64,000 nucleotides of DNA, taken from positions 3,391,361 to 3,455,360 of the forward strand of contig NZ_JXQC01000003.1 of the NCBI RefSeq assembly GCF_001305965.1, written 5' to 3'. The notes below the pieces were generated by a model, which worked only from the letters and a program-made list of their open reading frames with translations, made no database searches and had not been told where the DNA came from. Shown piece by piece: positions 1 through 8,664 of the stretch; the stretch's first letter is position 1, and the number at the start of each line of letters is the position of its first letter. The translations under genes were made by a program, and so were the position numbers. The stretch comes from Erythrobacter sp. SG61-1L (lineage in GTDB: Bacteria; Pseudomonadota; Alphaproteobacteria; Sphingomonadales; Sphingomonadaceae).

Positions 1-752
1 AGCGCCATGCGCCAGGCCAGCAGATATTCCATCGGCGGCACGCCGACGATTCGGGTGAACCGGTCAAAAAAGGCGGAGCGGGACAGGGCTGCCTCGCCGG
101 CAAGCTCTGCCACCGTCCAGCCGCGCGCCGGATCGCCATGCATCAGCCGCAGCGCATCGGCGAGGCGCGGATCGGCAAGGCCGCGGAGCAGCCCTGCTGG
201 AGTATCCTCGCGAACGGTGCGCAAAGCCTCCACCAGCAGCACTTCCACCAGCCTTGCGAGCACCAGATCCCGGCCGGGACGGCCTTCCAGTGCTTCTTCC
301 CGCACCAGTTGCACTACGCGCCCCAGCCGGTCGGCATCGCGCAACAGCACCATCGGCGGCAACAGCGATACGAGCAGGTTCGCATCCGGCGAATCGAATA
401 GGAAATAACCACCCAGCAAGCGCACATCCGGCGGCCCGTCCTTCCGGCCGTGGCGGACTTCGCCGCTGGCAGCCGCCGCTTCATGCGGGTCGATCGGGGT
501 GGGGCGGGCCGGTTCGAAGCCAGACATGGTGAAGCCGGGTGTGGCCGGCAGCAGCACGAAATCTCCGGGAAGGAGCGTTACGGGATCGAGCCCGCCCACG
601 GCCAGCCTGCAGCCGCCTTCCAGCACGGTGCAGAAACTCGGCTGTCCGAAATCGGAATAGTGCACTGCCCAACGCCCCGCGCCGCTGATCCCCTTGGTGA
701 ACACGGTGCGTGGGCGCAGCAGCGCCATGATCTGTGAAAGTGGATCGCTCAC
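1..752 (-). CDS. AraC-family transcriptional regulator, 3' end cut by the window edge
   Basis: About 250 residues are visible; the stop codon lies to the left of base 1. The N-terminal half reads as a cupin-type ligand-binding domain of the AraC_binding/Cupin_6 kind (DFVLLPATPGFTM). The C-terminal part begins the AraC-type DNA-binding region with a first helix-turn-helix (VAELAGEAALSRSAFFDRF), as in activators next to small oxidoreductases. Start is uncertain: GTG at 752 reads S-D-P-L-S-Q-I-M but its AGGAG abuts the start codon, and ATG at 728 lacks a clear ribosome site. It is divergent from a short-chain dehydrogenase, so by common arrangement it may regulate that gene (inference). Confidence 0.85.
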   Translation of the reverse strand, partial: MSDPLSQIMALLRPRTVFTKGISGAGRWAVHYSDFGQPSFCTVLEGGCRLAVGGLDPVTLLPGDFVLLPATPGFTMSGFEPARPTPIDPHEAAAASGEVRHGRKDGPPDVRLLGGYFLFDSPDANLLVSLLPPMVLLRDADRLGRVVQLVREEALEGRPGRDLVLARLVEVLLVEALRTVREDTPAGLLRGLADPRLADALRLMHGDPARGWTVAELAGEAALSRSAFFDRFTRIVGVPPMEYLLAWRMA

Positions 753-846
753 TCCTGGACTATAGCGAATAAAATCCAGATTTTGAATTATAGATCGTCC
801 CGATTGTGTCTCCTACCGTCCGGGTAGTGAATTGAAGGAGACGCAT
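753..846. promoter_or_regulatory. Divergent AraC/SDR intergenic control region
   Basis: This 94-bp stretch separates two divergently transcribed genes and is clearly more AT-rich than its surroundings, especially around 765-800. A small inverted repeat (ctacc/ggtag at 813-817 and 823-827) lies just upstream of the dehydrogenase ribosome site AAGGAG at 835-840. Divergent promoters and a regulator-binding site are expected here; no specific operator can be assigned. Confidence 0.45.
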
Positions 847-1605
847 ATGAAAACCGTTCTGATCACTGGCTGCTCGTCAGGCTATGGGCTGGAGACAGCC
901 CGTCACTTCCACGCAAATGGCTGGAACGTCATCGCCACCATGCGCCACCCGCGCGCGGACATCCTGCCTGCCGACGACCGGATGCGGATCGTGCCGCTGG
1001 ATGTCACGCGGACAGAGAGCATCGCGGAAGCGATTGAGGCAGCAGGCCCGCTCGACGTTCTGGTCAACAATGCGGGCATCGGCCTTGCCGGCGCGCTGGA
1101 GGCGACTCCGCTGGCAAAGATCCGCGATGTTTTCGCAACGAATACACTGGGCACTATCGCCATGTGTCAGGCCGTGATCCCGCAAATGCGCGCGCGCCGT
1201 GCTGGACGGATCGTCAATGTCACGTCCAGCGTCACGCTTGCCCCCATGCCGCTGGTCGCCGCCTATACTGCCAGCAAGACGGCTGTGGCGGGGTTCACGG
1301 CCTCACTGGCGCTGGAACTGGCGGCATTCGGCATTGGCGCGAAACTGGTGGAGCCGGGCTATGGCCCGACCACGCGCTTTGCCCAGAATACCGACCTGCG
1401 GCTGGAAGATACGATCCCCGAGGCCTATGCCGATTTCGCACGGCCCTTCCTCGAAGCCTTTGCGCAGCCTGCGCTCGTCACCACGCCGCAGGATGTGGCG
1501 GAAACGGTGTGGCGCGCGGCAACCGATTCGGGCGAGCGACTGCACTATCCTGCCGGGCCGGATGCTGTGGCGCTGGCGGGCCTTGATGGCCGCGTTGCCG
1601 CATAA
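847..1605 (+). CDS. Short-chain dehydrogenase/reductase (SDR) family oxidoreductase
   Basis: The 252-aa protein is a classical SDR. The cofactor-binding glycine motif TGCSSGYG lies at about residues 7-14, NNAG near residue 76, the catalytic Ser in NVTSS and the catalytic Tyr/Lys in YTASK. It should be a cytosolic NAD(P)-dependent oxidoreductase; the substrate cannot be told from sequence. The ATG at 847 is chosen over an upstream TTG at 832 because AAGGAG (835-840) sits six bases before it. It is divergent from the AraC-type gene, which may control it. Confidence 0.93.
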   Translation: MKTVLITGCSSGYGLETARHFHANGWNVIATMRHPRADILPADDRMRIVPLDVTRTESIAEAIEAAGPLDVLVNNAGIGLAGALEATPLAKIRDVFATNTLGTIAMCQAVIPQMRARRAGRIVNVTSSVTLAPMPLVAAYTASKTAVAGFTASLALELAAFGIGAKLVEPGYGPTTRFAQNTDLRLEDTIPEAYADFARPFLEAFAQPALVTTPQDVAETVWRAATDSGERLHYPAGPDAVALAGLDGRVAA

Positions 1606-1695
1606 GCAGCTAAGCCATGCCGCCGGATAGTTACGCTTGCTTGTCCGGCGGCAGGTGCGTTCATAGCTAGGCTCTCCCTCCAGTGGGAGATCGCC

Positions 1696-2142
1696 ATGAA
1701 TGGTGCGAACAGCCTGACTTATGCTTCGATCATGCTGCTTGGCGGCATGGCAATTCCGGTAATGGCCGCAATGTCGGGCGGGATCGGGGTGAGGGTTGGC
1801 AACCCTTCCTTTGCGACCGCCACAGTGTTCGCGCTGGCCTTCCTGATTACGGCCATTGCCGCATTCGCAACCGGCATGCCGCGGTTCGCGCAGATCGCTT
1901 CTGTACCGCCCTGGCTCTATCTGGGCGGCGTCTGCGTGGCGTTCTACGGCCTGTCGATCACCTTTGTCGGCCCGCGCTTCGGGTTGGCGAATGCGATCTT
2001 CTGCGTGCTGGTGGGCCAGATTGTCGCGGCCGCGCTGATCGACCATTTCGGCCTGTTCGGCACCCCGCAGGCCAGCATCGACGGCAAGCGCCTGCTGGGC
2101 ATGGCAGTGATGGTGCTGGGCCTGTTCCTGGCGAAGAAATAG
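1696..2142 (+). CDS. DMT-superfamily membrane protein, YdcZ/DUF606-like
   Basis: This 148-aa hydrophobic protein has about four to five transmembrane helices. The arrangement (MSGGIGVRVGNPSFA near the N-terminus and FVGPRFGLANAIFCVLVGQIVAAALIDH cut by a conserved Gly-Gln) resembles the half-size drug/metabolite transporters of the YdcZ family, which usually act as homo- or heterodimers in the inner membrane. The substrate is unknown. It ends 15 bases before the convergent der gene. Only the fold-level assignment is well supported. Confidence 0.75.
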   Translation: MNGANSLTYASIMLLGGMAIPVMAAMSGGIGVRVGNPSFATATVFALAFLITAIAAFATGMPRFAQIASVPPWLYLGGVCVAFYGLSITFVGPRFGLANAIFCVLVGQIVAAALIDHFGLFGTPQASIDGKRLLGMAVMVLGLFLAKK

Positions 2143-2157
2143 CGGGCAAGTGCCCGC
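2142..2157. terminator. Short hairpin between convergent genes
   Basis: A 7-bp perfect inverted repeat (gcgggca/tgcccgc) fills the whole gap between the transporter stop and the der stop. It could be a minimal bidirectional terminator, but it has no T-tract, so the call is weak. Confidence 0.35.
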
Positions 2158-3552
2158 TCAATCCTTGGCGAAGGGGCTCTTGGAACTGCGCAGGGTCAGT
2201 CGCACCGGCACCGATCCGAAGCCCAGTTCGCGGCGGATGCCGTTCACCAGATAGCGGCGATAGCTCTCGGGCAGATTGTCCAGACGCGATCCGAAGATCA
2301 CGAAGCTGGGCGGGCGCGTCTTGATCTGGGTGATGTAGCGCATCTTGATGCGCTTGCCGCCCGGCGCCGGGGGCGGGTTGGCCTCCAGCGCATCGTCGAA
2401 CCAGCGGTTGAGCCCGGCAGTGGGCACTCGCTTGGACCATGTCTCGCGCAGTTCGAAGGCTGCGCCGATCAGCGTATCCAGCCCCTTGCCGGTGCGGGCC
2501 GAGACGGAGAACAGGGGCACGCCGCGCACCTGCGCCAGCCCTTCGTTCAGTGCCTCGCGAATGCCGTTGTAGAGGGCAGAGGCGTCTTCGGCCACGTCCC
2601 ACTTGTTGATCGCAATCATCAGGGCGCGGCCTTCCTGCAGCACCATGTCGGCAATCTTGAGGTCCTGATGTTCCAGCCCCTTGGTGGCATCGAGCAGTAG
2701 CACGACCACTTCGGCAAAGTCGATTGCGCGGCGGGCATCGGCCACGGAAAGCCGTTCCAGCTTTTCGACCACGCGGGCCTTCTTGCGCATCCCCGCCGTG
2801 TCGATCAGCCGCACGTCGCGCGTCTCGCCCGTCTTGGGATCGGTCCACTGCCAGTCCACTGCAATCGAATCGCGGGTGATCCCGGCTTCCGGCCCGGTCA
2901 GCAGACGGTCTTCGCCCAGCATGCGGTTGATCAGGGTGGACTTGCCCGCATTGGGACGGCCCACGATGGCGAGCTTGAGCGGCCCGGTGGGCAGTTCGTC
3001 GCCATTCTCGTCAAGCTCGGGCCCTTCCGGCTCTTCCGCTTCGGCCCCTTCGAGCAGGGGCAGCAGGGCCTCGAACAGATCGCCCAGGCCTTCGCCATGT
3101 TCGGCAGAGAAGGGAATCGGATCGCCCAGCCCCAGCGCATAGCCTTCCATGATGCCCGGCTCGCTCGCGCGGCCTTCCGCCTTGTTGGCGACGACGATCA
3201 CCGGCACATCCTGTTCCCGCAGCCAGCGGGCAACTTCCTCGTCCAGTGGGGTCACGCCCGCGCGGGCATCGAACACGAACAGCGCGACCGTGGCGCCCTG
3301 CACGGAAACCTCGGTCTGCGCGCGCATGCGGCCGGGCAGGCTGTCAGGGTCTTCATCTTCCCACCCGGCGGTATCGACGATTGTGAAGTCCAGCCCCAGC
3401 AGATGGGCCTCGCCAAAGCGCCGGTCGCGCGTGACGCCGGGCTGATCGTCCACGAGGGCGAGCTTCTTGCCCACCAGACGGTTGAACAGGGTCGATTTGC
3501 CCACATTGGGGCGGCCAATGATGATGACCTGAGGGAGTGCGGTTGATGCCAT
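2158..3552 (-). CDS. der: Ribosome biogenesis GTPase Der (EngA)
   Basis: The 464-aa protein has the diagnostic tandem GTPase arrangement: first G domain with GRPNVGKS (about residues 12-19) and DTAGWED, an acidic linker rich in Glu near residues 175-200, second G domain with GRPNAGKS, DTAG and NKWD, then a C-terminal KH-like domain. Der acts in the cytoplasm in 50S subunit maturation. ATG at 3552 begins M-A-S-T-A-L-P-Q and has GAGG just upstream; longer upstream frames add no family sequence. Length is normal for the family. Confidence 0.98.
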   Translation of the reverse strand: MASTALPQVIIIGRPNVGKSTLFNRLVGKKLALVDDQPGVTRDRRFGEAHLLGLDFTIVDTAGWEDEDPDSLPGRMRAQTEVSVQGATVALFVFDARAGVTPLDEEVARWLREQDVPVIVVANKAEGRASEPGIMEGYALGLGDPIPFSAEHGEGLGDLFEALLPLLEGAEAEEPEGPELDENGDELPTGPLKLAIVGRPNAGKSTLINRMLGEDRLLTGPEAGITRDSIAVDWQWTDPKTGETRDVRLIDTAGMRKKARVVEKLERLSVADARRAIDFAEVVVLLLDATKGLEHQDLKIADMVLQEGRALMIAINKWDVAEDASALYNGIREALNEGLAQVRGVPLFSVSARTGKGLDTLIGAAFELRETWSKRVPTAGLNRWFDDALEANPPPAPGGKRIKMRYITQIKTRPPSFVIFGSRLDNLPESYRRYLVNGIRRELGFGSVPVRLTLRSSKSPFAKD

Positions 3553-3636
3553 TGGCCTCGCAGGTGGCCTGTGGCGCGAAGAAACGCAAGGATTTCGGCT
3601 CTTGAGCAGCAGGGCGGCTACGGTCCCGAAGGGAGG

Positions 3637-3690
3637 TTTGCCGCACAGGTCTGTCACCAAGGGGCACAGAGGTGAGACCTGTACGGCAAA
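3637..3690. repeat. Near-perfect long inverted repeat between der and the CHAP gene
   Basis: The arms at 3637-3658 and 3671-3690 match over about 20 positions (left arm tttgccgcacaggtctgt then cacc; right arm ggtgagacctgtacggcaaa), with a 12-base loop. A second small repeat (tcgcc/ggcga) follows at about 3697-3710. The element is in the 226-bp divergent region and is not followed by a T-run, so a simple terminator is unlikely. It could form a strong RNA hairpin in the CHAP leader or be a paired protein-binding site. Confidence 0.6.
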
Positions 3691-3778
3691 TCCCGGTCGC
3701 CTGACGGCGAATCCCTACTTCACTGTTAACTATACATCGCAGGATCAAAATAACCCACATCAAACATTAACCGTGTTC

Positions 3779-4408
3779 ATGTGGGGACAGATTTCAAAGC
3801 TCATGGCCGGTGCGGCGTTGGCTCTGGTGGCCACGCCGGCACTGGCCGAGCCGGCGATCAATCCGGCTGACACATCCGGCATTCAGGCGGGGCCTGTCCT
3901 GCCGTATCTGCAATGCGTGCCTTATGCGCGGCGGGTTTCCGGCATCCAGATCTATGGAGACGCCTGGACCTGGTGGGGGCAGGCGGACGGCCGTTACAAG
4001 CGCGGCAGCCGCCCGAGAGTGGGGGCTGTCATGGCTTTCCAGCCCCATGGCAACATGACGCTGGGCCATGTCGCGGCGGTGAGCCGGATCGTGGACAGCC
4101 GCACCGTGCTGCTGCGCCACGCCAATTGGTCACCCATCGACGGACGGCGCGGCCAGATCGAGGACGATGTCCGCGCAGTGGATGTTTCGGAGAATAATGA
4201 CTGGAGCGCGGTGCGTGTCTGGTTCGATCCGATCCAGTCGCTCGGCAGCACCGCCTGGCCGGTTTCGGGCTTCATCTATAACGAAAAGCCGGGCGCGAAG
4301 GCCAAGGATTCAGTTCTGGCGGCAAAGCCCTCTGCTGCTCCTCGCCGCGACGTGATCGGCGAGATCATCACCGCGAGCGAGAACAGGGGATCGAAAAAGA
4401 AGGGCTGA
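3779..4408 (+). CDS. Secreted CHAP-domain protein (putative peptidoglycan hydrolase)
   Basis: A 209-aa protein with an N-terminal signal peptide (hydrophobic core AGAALALVATPALA). A CHAP-type cysteine amidase/peptidase domain follows: the likely catalytic Cys is in QCVPYARRVSGI and the His in GHVAAV. CHAP enzymes cleave peptide bonds in peptidoglycan or glutathionylspermidine, so a periplasmic cell-wall role is the best inference. The C-terminus is Lys-rich and disordered. ATG at 3779 is chosen because the signal peptide begins there; an upstream in-frame start at 3602 would add about 59 non-conserved residues. The gene converges with a DUF3297 gene. Confidence 0.85.
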   Translation: MWGQISKLMAGAALALVATPALAEPAINPADTSGIQAGPVLPYLQCVPYARRVSGIQIYGDAWTWWGQADGRYKRGSRPRVGAVMAFQPHGNMTLGHVAAVSRIVDSRTVLLRHANWSPIDGRRGQIEDDVRAVDVSENNDWSAVRVWFDPIQSLGSTAWPVSGFIYNEKPGAKAKDSVLAAKPSAAPRRDVIGEIITASENRGSKKKG

Positions 4409-4419
4409 TCGGCCCTTCG
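4391..4419 (-). terminator. Rho-independent terminator for the DUF3297 gene
   Basis: Read on the minus strand, a 7-bp stem (gaagggc/gcccttc at 4399-4405 and 4412-4418) is followed directly by TTCTTTTT. It overlaps the last codons of the convergent CHAP gene, whose Lys-rich end supplies the T-run. Confidence 0.7.
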
Positions 4420-4422
4420 CGA

Positions 4423-4719
4423 TCAATCCTTCTTGGCGACGGGTGCCTCTTCGCCCAGATCTTCGTACCAGGCTTCAACCGGGCCGTTGAGCTTCACCAG
4501 CAGCGGGTTGCCCTTGCGGTCCACCGTGCGGCCAGCCTGCACCTTCACCCAGCCTTCGGAAATGCAATATTCGTCCACATTCGTGCGGACGGTGCCCTTG
4601 AAGCGGATGCCAATGCCGCGCTGAAGCTTTTCAGCATCGAAAAAGGGGCTGGTCGGGTTGATCGACAGGTGATCGGGCGGGACGTCGGGGCCCGCGGTGG
4701 GGGTGGTTTCTTCGCTCAT
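4423..4719 (-). CDS. DUF3297 family protein
   Basis: This 98-aa soluble protein matches the alphaproteobacterial DUF3297 family as I know it: PPDHLSINPTSPF, then GIGIRFKG, then DEYCISEGWVKV and GNPLLVKLNGPVEAWYED. No biochemical function is established. A disordered N-terminus precedes the conserved core. ATG at 4719 is the start nearest the conserved region; the upstream start would add a basic stretch with no family likeness. Confidence 0.85.
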   Translation of the reverse strand: MSEETTPTAGPDVPPDHLSINPTSPFFDAEKLQRGIGIRFKGTVRTNVDEYCISEGWVKVQAGRTVDRKGNPLLVKLNGPVEAWYEDLGEEAPVAKKD

Positions 4720-4896
4720 GTCCGGCCTCCTAATCGCCCGAAACGGTGCGTGCAATGTCCGATTGGGAGACGTTCGGGCGCGATTGCGGGCGACTATGCC
4801 TCGCTTCCGCTTGCCCTTTGCATCGCTCCCTTATAAGGGCGCATGCCTGTTTCGCAGGTCCGCAGGCAATGCCGGGCCTGCAGGCTTCGTCGGGCC

Positions 4897-4981
<85 letters not shown>

Positions 4982-5038
4982 GTTTCGCCCGAGCGAATCC
5001 CGGTTTGAGAGAGATTTTTTGGAAGGCTACAGTCTGAA

Positions 5039-6601
5039 ATGCAGATCGTTGAAACCAGCAATGAAGGCCTGAAGCGCGCCTATACGCTCACCATCGCGGC
5101 GAAGGATATCGAAGCCCGGATCGAGCGCGAGGTGAAGAAGATCGCCCCGCAGGTGCGCATGCCCGGCTTCCGTCCCGGCAAGGTCCCCGCCAACCTCGTG
5201 AAGAAGATGCACGGCGAGGCGGTTCACGCCGACGTGCTGAACAACACGATTCGCGAATCGGTCGACGGGCTGATCGCCGACAAGAAGCTGCGCCCCGCGC
5301 TGCAGCCCCGCGTCGAGCTGAGCGAAGCCTATGTTCAGGGCAAGGATGCCGAACTGGCCATCGAACTGGAAGTGCTGCCTGAAATCCAGGCTCCTTCGAT
5401 CGAAGGCCTGAAGCTCGAAAAGCTGGTCGTGCCGGTCACGGACGAGCAGGTTGACGAAGCGGTCGCCAAGATCGCCGAGAACCAGAAGAGCTACAAGGAC
5501 GCCCCGAAGACAAAGAAGGCCGCCGATGGCGACCAGATCATCATCGACTTCGTTGGCAAGCTCGACGGCGTGGAATTCGATGGCGGCAAGGCCGAAGGCG
5601 CGCCGCTGGTGCTCGGTTCGGGCCAGTTCATCCCCGGCTTCGAAGACCAGCTGGTCGGCGTGAAGACCGGCGATGAAAAGACCATCACCGTCACTTTCCC
5701 GGAAGATTATCCGGCCGAGAACCTGAAGGGCCAGGAAGCGACCTTCGACATCACCGTGCAGCAGGTGAAGGTTGCCGCCGACACTGTGGTGGACGAAGAT
5801 TTCGCCAAGTCGCTCGGCCTCGAAAGCCTCGAACAGCTCAAGGGCCTGCTGCGCGGCCAGCTGGAGCAGGAAACTGCCGGCCTGACCCGCACCGCCATGA
5901 AGCGCGCCCTGCTGGACGTGCTGGCCAAGGATCACGATTTTGCCGTTCCGCCGACCATGGTGGAAGCTGAATTCCAGCAGATCTGGAACCAGCTGCAGCA
6001 GGAAGCTGCTCGCGAAGCGGACCCGGAAGCTGCCCGCGCCGAAATCGAAGCCGAGAAGGAAGATTACCGCCGCATCGCCGAACGCCGCGTGCGTCTGGGC
6101 CTGCTGCTGTCGGAAATCGGCCAGGCCAATGGCGTGGAAGTCAGCCAGCAGGAAATGCGCATGCTGATGCAGCAGGCTGCCCAGCAGTATCGCCCGGAAG
6201 ACCGCCAGCGCTTTGTCGACTATGTCGCAGGCGATGCCATGGCTCAGGCCCAGTTGCGCGCTCCGCTCTATGAAGACAAGGTCGTCGACTTCCTGTTCGA
6301 CAAGGCCGAAGTCACCGAACGCGAAGTGACCCGCGAACAGCTGGAAGCCGCGATTGAGGCCGAGGAAGGCGAAGAAGCCGCTCCTGCCCCGAAGAAGGCT
6401 GCTGCCAAGAAGCCGGCCGCCAAGAAGGAAGCCAAGGCTGACGACGCGGCCGAAGAAGCTCCTGCTGAAAAGGCCCCGGCCAAGAAGGCTCCGGCAAAGA
6501 AGGCCGCTGCCAAGGCTGACGCTGCCGAGGAAAAGCCGGCTGCTGAAAAGAAGCCCGCGGCCAAGAAGCCTGCTGCAAAGAAGGCTCCGGCCAAGAAGTA
6601 A
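5039..6601 (+). CDS. tig: Trigger factor with a long Lys/Ala-rich C-terminal tail
   Basis: The 520-aa ribosome-associated chaperone and prolyl isomerase has the ribosome-binding domain with the GFRPGKVP signature (about residues 43-50). The FKBP-like isomerase domain follows (about 155-240), then the helical C-terminal chaperone domain. It assists nascent chain folding at the ribosome exit. GGAAGG (5021-5026) precedes ATG 5039. Unusual: after the canonical end near residue 440 there are about 80 residues of repeats such as AAAKKPAAKKEAK and APAKKAPAKK, like histone-H1/AlgP tails. It lies upstream of clpP-clpX, the common tig-clpPX arrangement, here interrupted by an opposite-strand gene. Confidence 0.97.
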   Translation: MQIVETSNEGLKRAYTLTIAAKDIEARIEREVKKIAPQVRMPGFRPGKVPANLVKKMHGEAVHADVLNNTIRESVDGLIADKKLRPALQPRVELSEAYVQGKDAELAIELEVLPEIQAPSIEGLKLEKLVVPVTDEQVDEAVAKIAENQKSYKDAPKTKKAADGDQIIIDFVGKLDGVEFDGGKAEGAPLVLGSGQFIPGFEDQLVGVKTGDEKTITVTFPEDYPAENLKGQEATFDITVQQVKVAADTVVDEDFAKSLGLESLEQLKGLLRGQLEQETAGLTRTAMKRALLDVLAKDHDFAVPPTMVEAEFQQIWNQLQQEAAREADPEAARAEIEAEKEDYRRIAERRVRLGLLLSEIGQANGVEVSQQEMRMLMQQAAQQYRPEDRQRFVDYVAGDAMAQAQLRAPLYEDKVVDFLFDKAEVTEREVTREQLEAAIEAEEGEEAAPAPKKAAAKKPAAKKEAKADDAAEEAPAEKAPAKKAPAKKAAAKADAAEEKPAAEKKPAAKKPAAKKAPAKK

Positions 6602-6622
6602 TCGCCTTCACGGCGTAACGAA

Positions 6623-6655
6623 AAGGCCGCGGGGAGCAATCCTCGCGGCCTTTTT
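6623..6655 (+). terminator. Rho-independent terminator of tig
   Basis: A GC-rich stem, ggccgcgggg pairing with cctcgcggcc with one mismatch, encloses a short agcaat loop and is followed by TTTTTC. It sits 22 bases after the tig stop codon. Confidence 0.9.
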
Positions 6656-6692
6656 CGTCTTGGGTGCCGCATCACGGCCGCCTTCGTGCCGA

Positions 6693-7670
6693 TCAGGGCG
6701 CGTCGCTGGCGGGCGCCTGATCCTCCGACGAATCCGCCGAGGCGAGCATTTGCTTCATCTTGCCCTGCACCGTGCCGAACTTGGAAACGGCCGCGATATT
6801 GGCCGGGCGGCTGTACAGCGCCTCCAGATAGGCGAGATCGAAATTGGTCAGTTCCAGCGGATGGCTCGCATCGGGATCGAACAGGTTCAGGATCGTGCCA
6901 TAGGCGGCCTCTCCGCTCACCGGGCGGGTCTTGGCCAGGCCGCGCATCGTGGCGTAATCGGCCAGCTGGTTCACGGTCATCCCGTCAATCGTCAGCACGT
7001 CGATCAGCACCACCGACATTTCGATGTCCACCCGCGTGGGCAACAGGAACAGCGAATTGGCCGATTGCGTGTTGATCGTGGGGGTCAGGCCGTATTTCTG
7101 ATCGCCCAGGATCGGCATGCCGTCGCGCGTGCGCTGCATCGTCACGGCAATGGCGCGCACGGGGCCGGTTTCCTTCAGCAATTCGCGCCGCTCGTCAGGC
7201 TTGATTTGCGACAGGAGCGAACCCTTCTGCCTGTTCATCTTCTCGATGTCGGCCTTGCCGCTGCCCACGAAGCCGAGAATGAAATTGGGCCGGCACGATC
7301 CGCCTTCGGCCATGGTCAGGCCCAGCCGCTCGGCATTGTAGCGCAGCCGGTCAACAATGCGTTCCGCCACTTCCAGCGGCAGGCCCATCACGCCCGGGCA
7401 CATGCGCGCCTGAAAGCGGGCCAGCGGTTCGTTATAGACGCTGCCGGTGGATGTGCTGGTGATGGAGCGCACCTGCTGGCGCACATCTTCCTGCTCCGGT
7501 TCCGGGTCCAGCTTGTGGGCTACGACGATCTCGTTCTCGGGCGTGTCTTCCAGCCCGATCAGGTCATCAATGGTGAAATCCTGCGCCTGTGCAGATGCGG
7601 CCCCGAAAGAGGCAATCGCCGATCCCGCCAGCACGGCTGCGCAAAGAAGCCTGACGCGCTTCGTCTTCAC
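6693..7670 (-). CDS. Secreted protein of unknown function (sphingomonad family)
   Basis: This 325-aa protein has an N-terminal signal peptide (LLCAAVLAGSAIASFGAASAQAQ). I recall related proteins of unknown role in sphingomonads, but no catalytic motif can be named. Visible features are a Cys in RMCPGVMGL, a second Cys in GGSCRPNFILGF, ETGPVRAIAV, and NQLADYATMRGL towards the C-terminus; the end is acidic and Ser-rich. GTG at 7670 is chosen because GGGGGAG lies seven bases upstream and the signal peptide starts there. The gene is opposite in strand to tig and clpP, between them. Confidence 0.85.
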   Translation of the reverse strand: MKTKRVRLLCAAVLAGSAIASFGAASAQAQDFTIDDLIGLEDTPENEIVVAHKLDPEPEQEDVRQQVRSITSTSTGSVYNEPLARFQARMCPGVMGLPLEVAERIVDRLRYNAERLGLTMAEGGSCRPNFILGFVGSGKADIEKMNRQKGSLLSQIKPDERRELLKETGPVRAIAVTMQRTRDGMPILGDQKYGLTPTINTQSANSLFLLPTRVDIEMSVVLIDVLTIDGMTVNQLADYATMRGLAKTRPVSGEAAYGTILNLFDPDASHPLELTNFDLAYLEALYSRPANIAAVSKFGTVQGKMKQMLASADSSEDQAPASDAP

Positions 7671-7916
7671 CCGGTTACTCCCCCTGTATCGGCCCGCTTG
7701 CGCGCGATGCGGGGGCCATTTTTCCTGCCATAGAGACTTGCCGGGATTTTCTGCCCGCGCAAGCCCGGCTTTGTCGCGCTGCGTCGCAACAGGATTGTTC
7801 CGTAACCCGGATAACCCCACTGGACAGGGGCGATTGTGGGTTTAGGGGCTATGGCACTTGAACATCTTGCCGCCAGTCGCGACATAGGCGTTCAGTCACA
7901 GCTTGCGAGGCAATTC

Positions 7917-8621
7917 ATGATCGACCTGTTCGGCAATATCGGCGAAACCTACGGCACCCAGGGCCAGTTCACCCGCGATCCGTTTACCGGCGCGCTGGTT
8001 CCCGTCGTCGTCGAACAGACGAGCCGTGGCGAACGCAGCTTTGACATCTTCAGCCGCCTGCTGCGCGAACGCATCGTGTTCGTGACCGGCCAGGTGGAAG
8101 ACAACATGGCCTCGCTGATCGTGGCCCAGTTGCTGTTCCTTGAGAGCGAAAACCCCTCCAAGCCGATCAGCATGTATATCAACTCGCCCGGCGGCGTGGT
8201 GACGGCCGGCATGGCGATCCACGATACGATGCAGTACATCAAGCCGCGCGTCAGCACGGTCTGCATCGGTCAGGCCGCATCCATGGGCAGCTTCCTGCTC
8301 TGCGCTGGCGAACCGGGCATGCGCATCGCGCTTCCCAATGCGCGGATCATGATCCACCAGCCTTCGGGCGGTGCGCGCGGCATGGCTTCGGATATCGAAA
8401 TCCAGGCCAAGGAAATCCTGCGCATCCGTTCGCGGATGAACGATCTCTATGTGAAGTATACCGGCCAGCCGCTCGATGCGATCGAGAAGGCGCTGGATCG
8501 CGATACCTTCCTTGAGGCGGACGAGGCCCTGAAGTTCGGTCTGGTGGACAAGGTCTTCGAAACCCGTCCCGACACCGAAGCGACCGGCGACGAAAGCGGT
8601 TCGGGCGGAGCGCCGGAATAA
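7917..8621 (+). CDS. clpP: ATP-dependent Clp protease proteolytic subunit
   Basis: A 234-aa ClpP serine peptidase. The catalytic Ser is near residue 122 in GQAASMGS, the His near residue 147 in MIHQPSGG, and the Asp near residue 196 in [12 protein letters not shown]. It forms the tetradecameric chamber used by ClpX, encoded just downstream. ATG 7917 has GCGAGG six bases before it and begins M-I-D-L-F-G; the N-terminus (about 25 residues before the conserved ALVPVVVEQ block) is longer than in E. coli. The C-terminus is a short acidic Gly/Ser tail. Confidence 0.97.
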   Translation: MIDLFGNIGETYGTQGQFTRDPFTGALVPVVVEQTSRGERSFDIFSRLLRERIVFVTGQVEDNMASLIVAQLLFLESENPSKPISMYINSPGGVVTAGMAIHDTMQYIKPRVSTVCIGQAASMGSFLLCAGEPGMRIALPNARIMIHQPSGGARGMASDIEIQAKEILRIRSRMNDLYVKYTGQPLDAIEKALDRDTFLEADEALKFGLVDKVFETRPDTEATGDESGSGGAPE

Positions 8622-8664
8622 GGCGCGCGCGTTAAGGCCTGCGGCTGGAGCTGTAGCATTTTGG

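Noticed and set aside
6340-6601. The repetitive 3' end of tig as a frameshift or fusion artefact.
   Set aside because: The repeat is in frame with the rest, has good third-position GC, ends at a stop just before a clean terminator, and matches the alternating acid/base pattern of real tails.
7857-7890. CTTG followed by CATAGG before clpP, as a heat-shock promoter.
   Set aside because: The spacing of 22 bases (or 13 from the second CTTG) is far from the 17-18 expected and the -10 box is poor.
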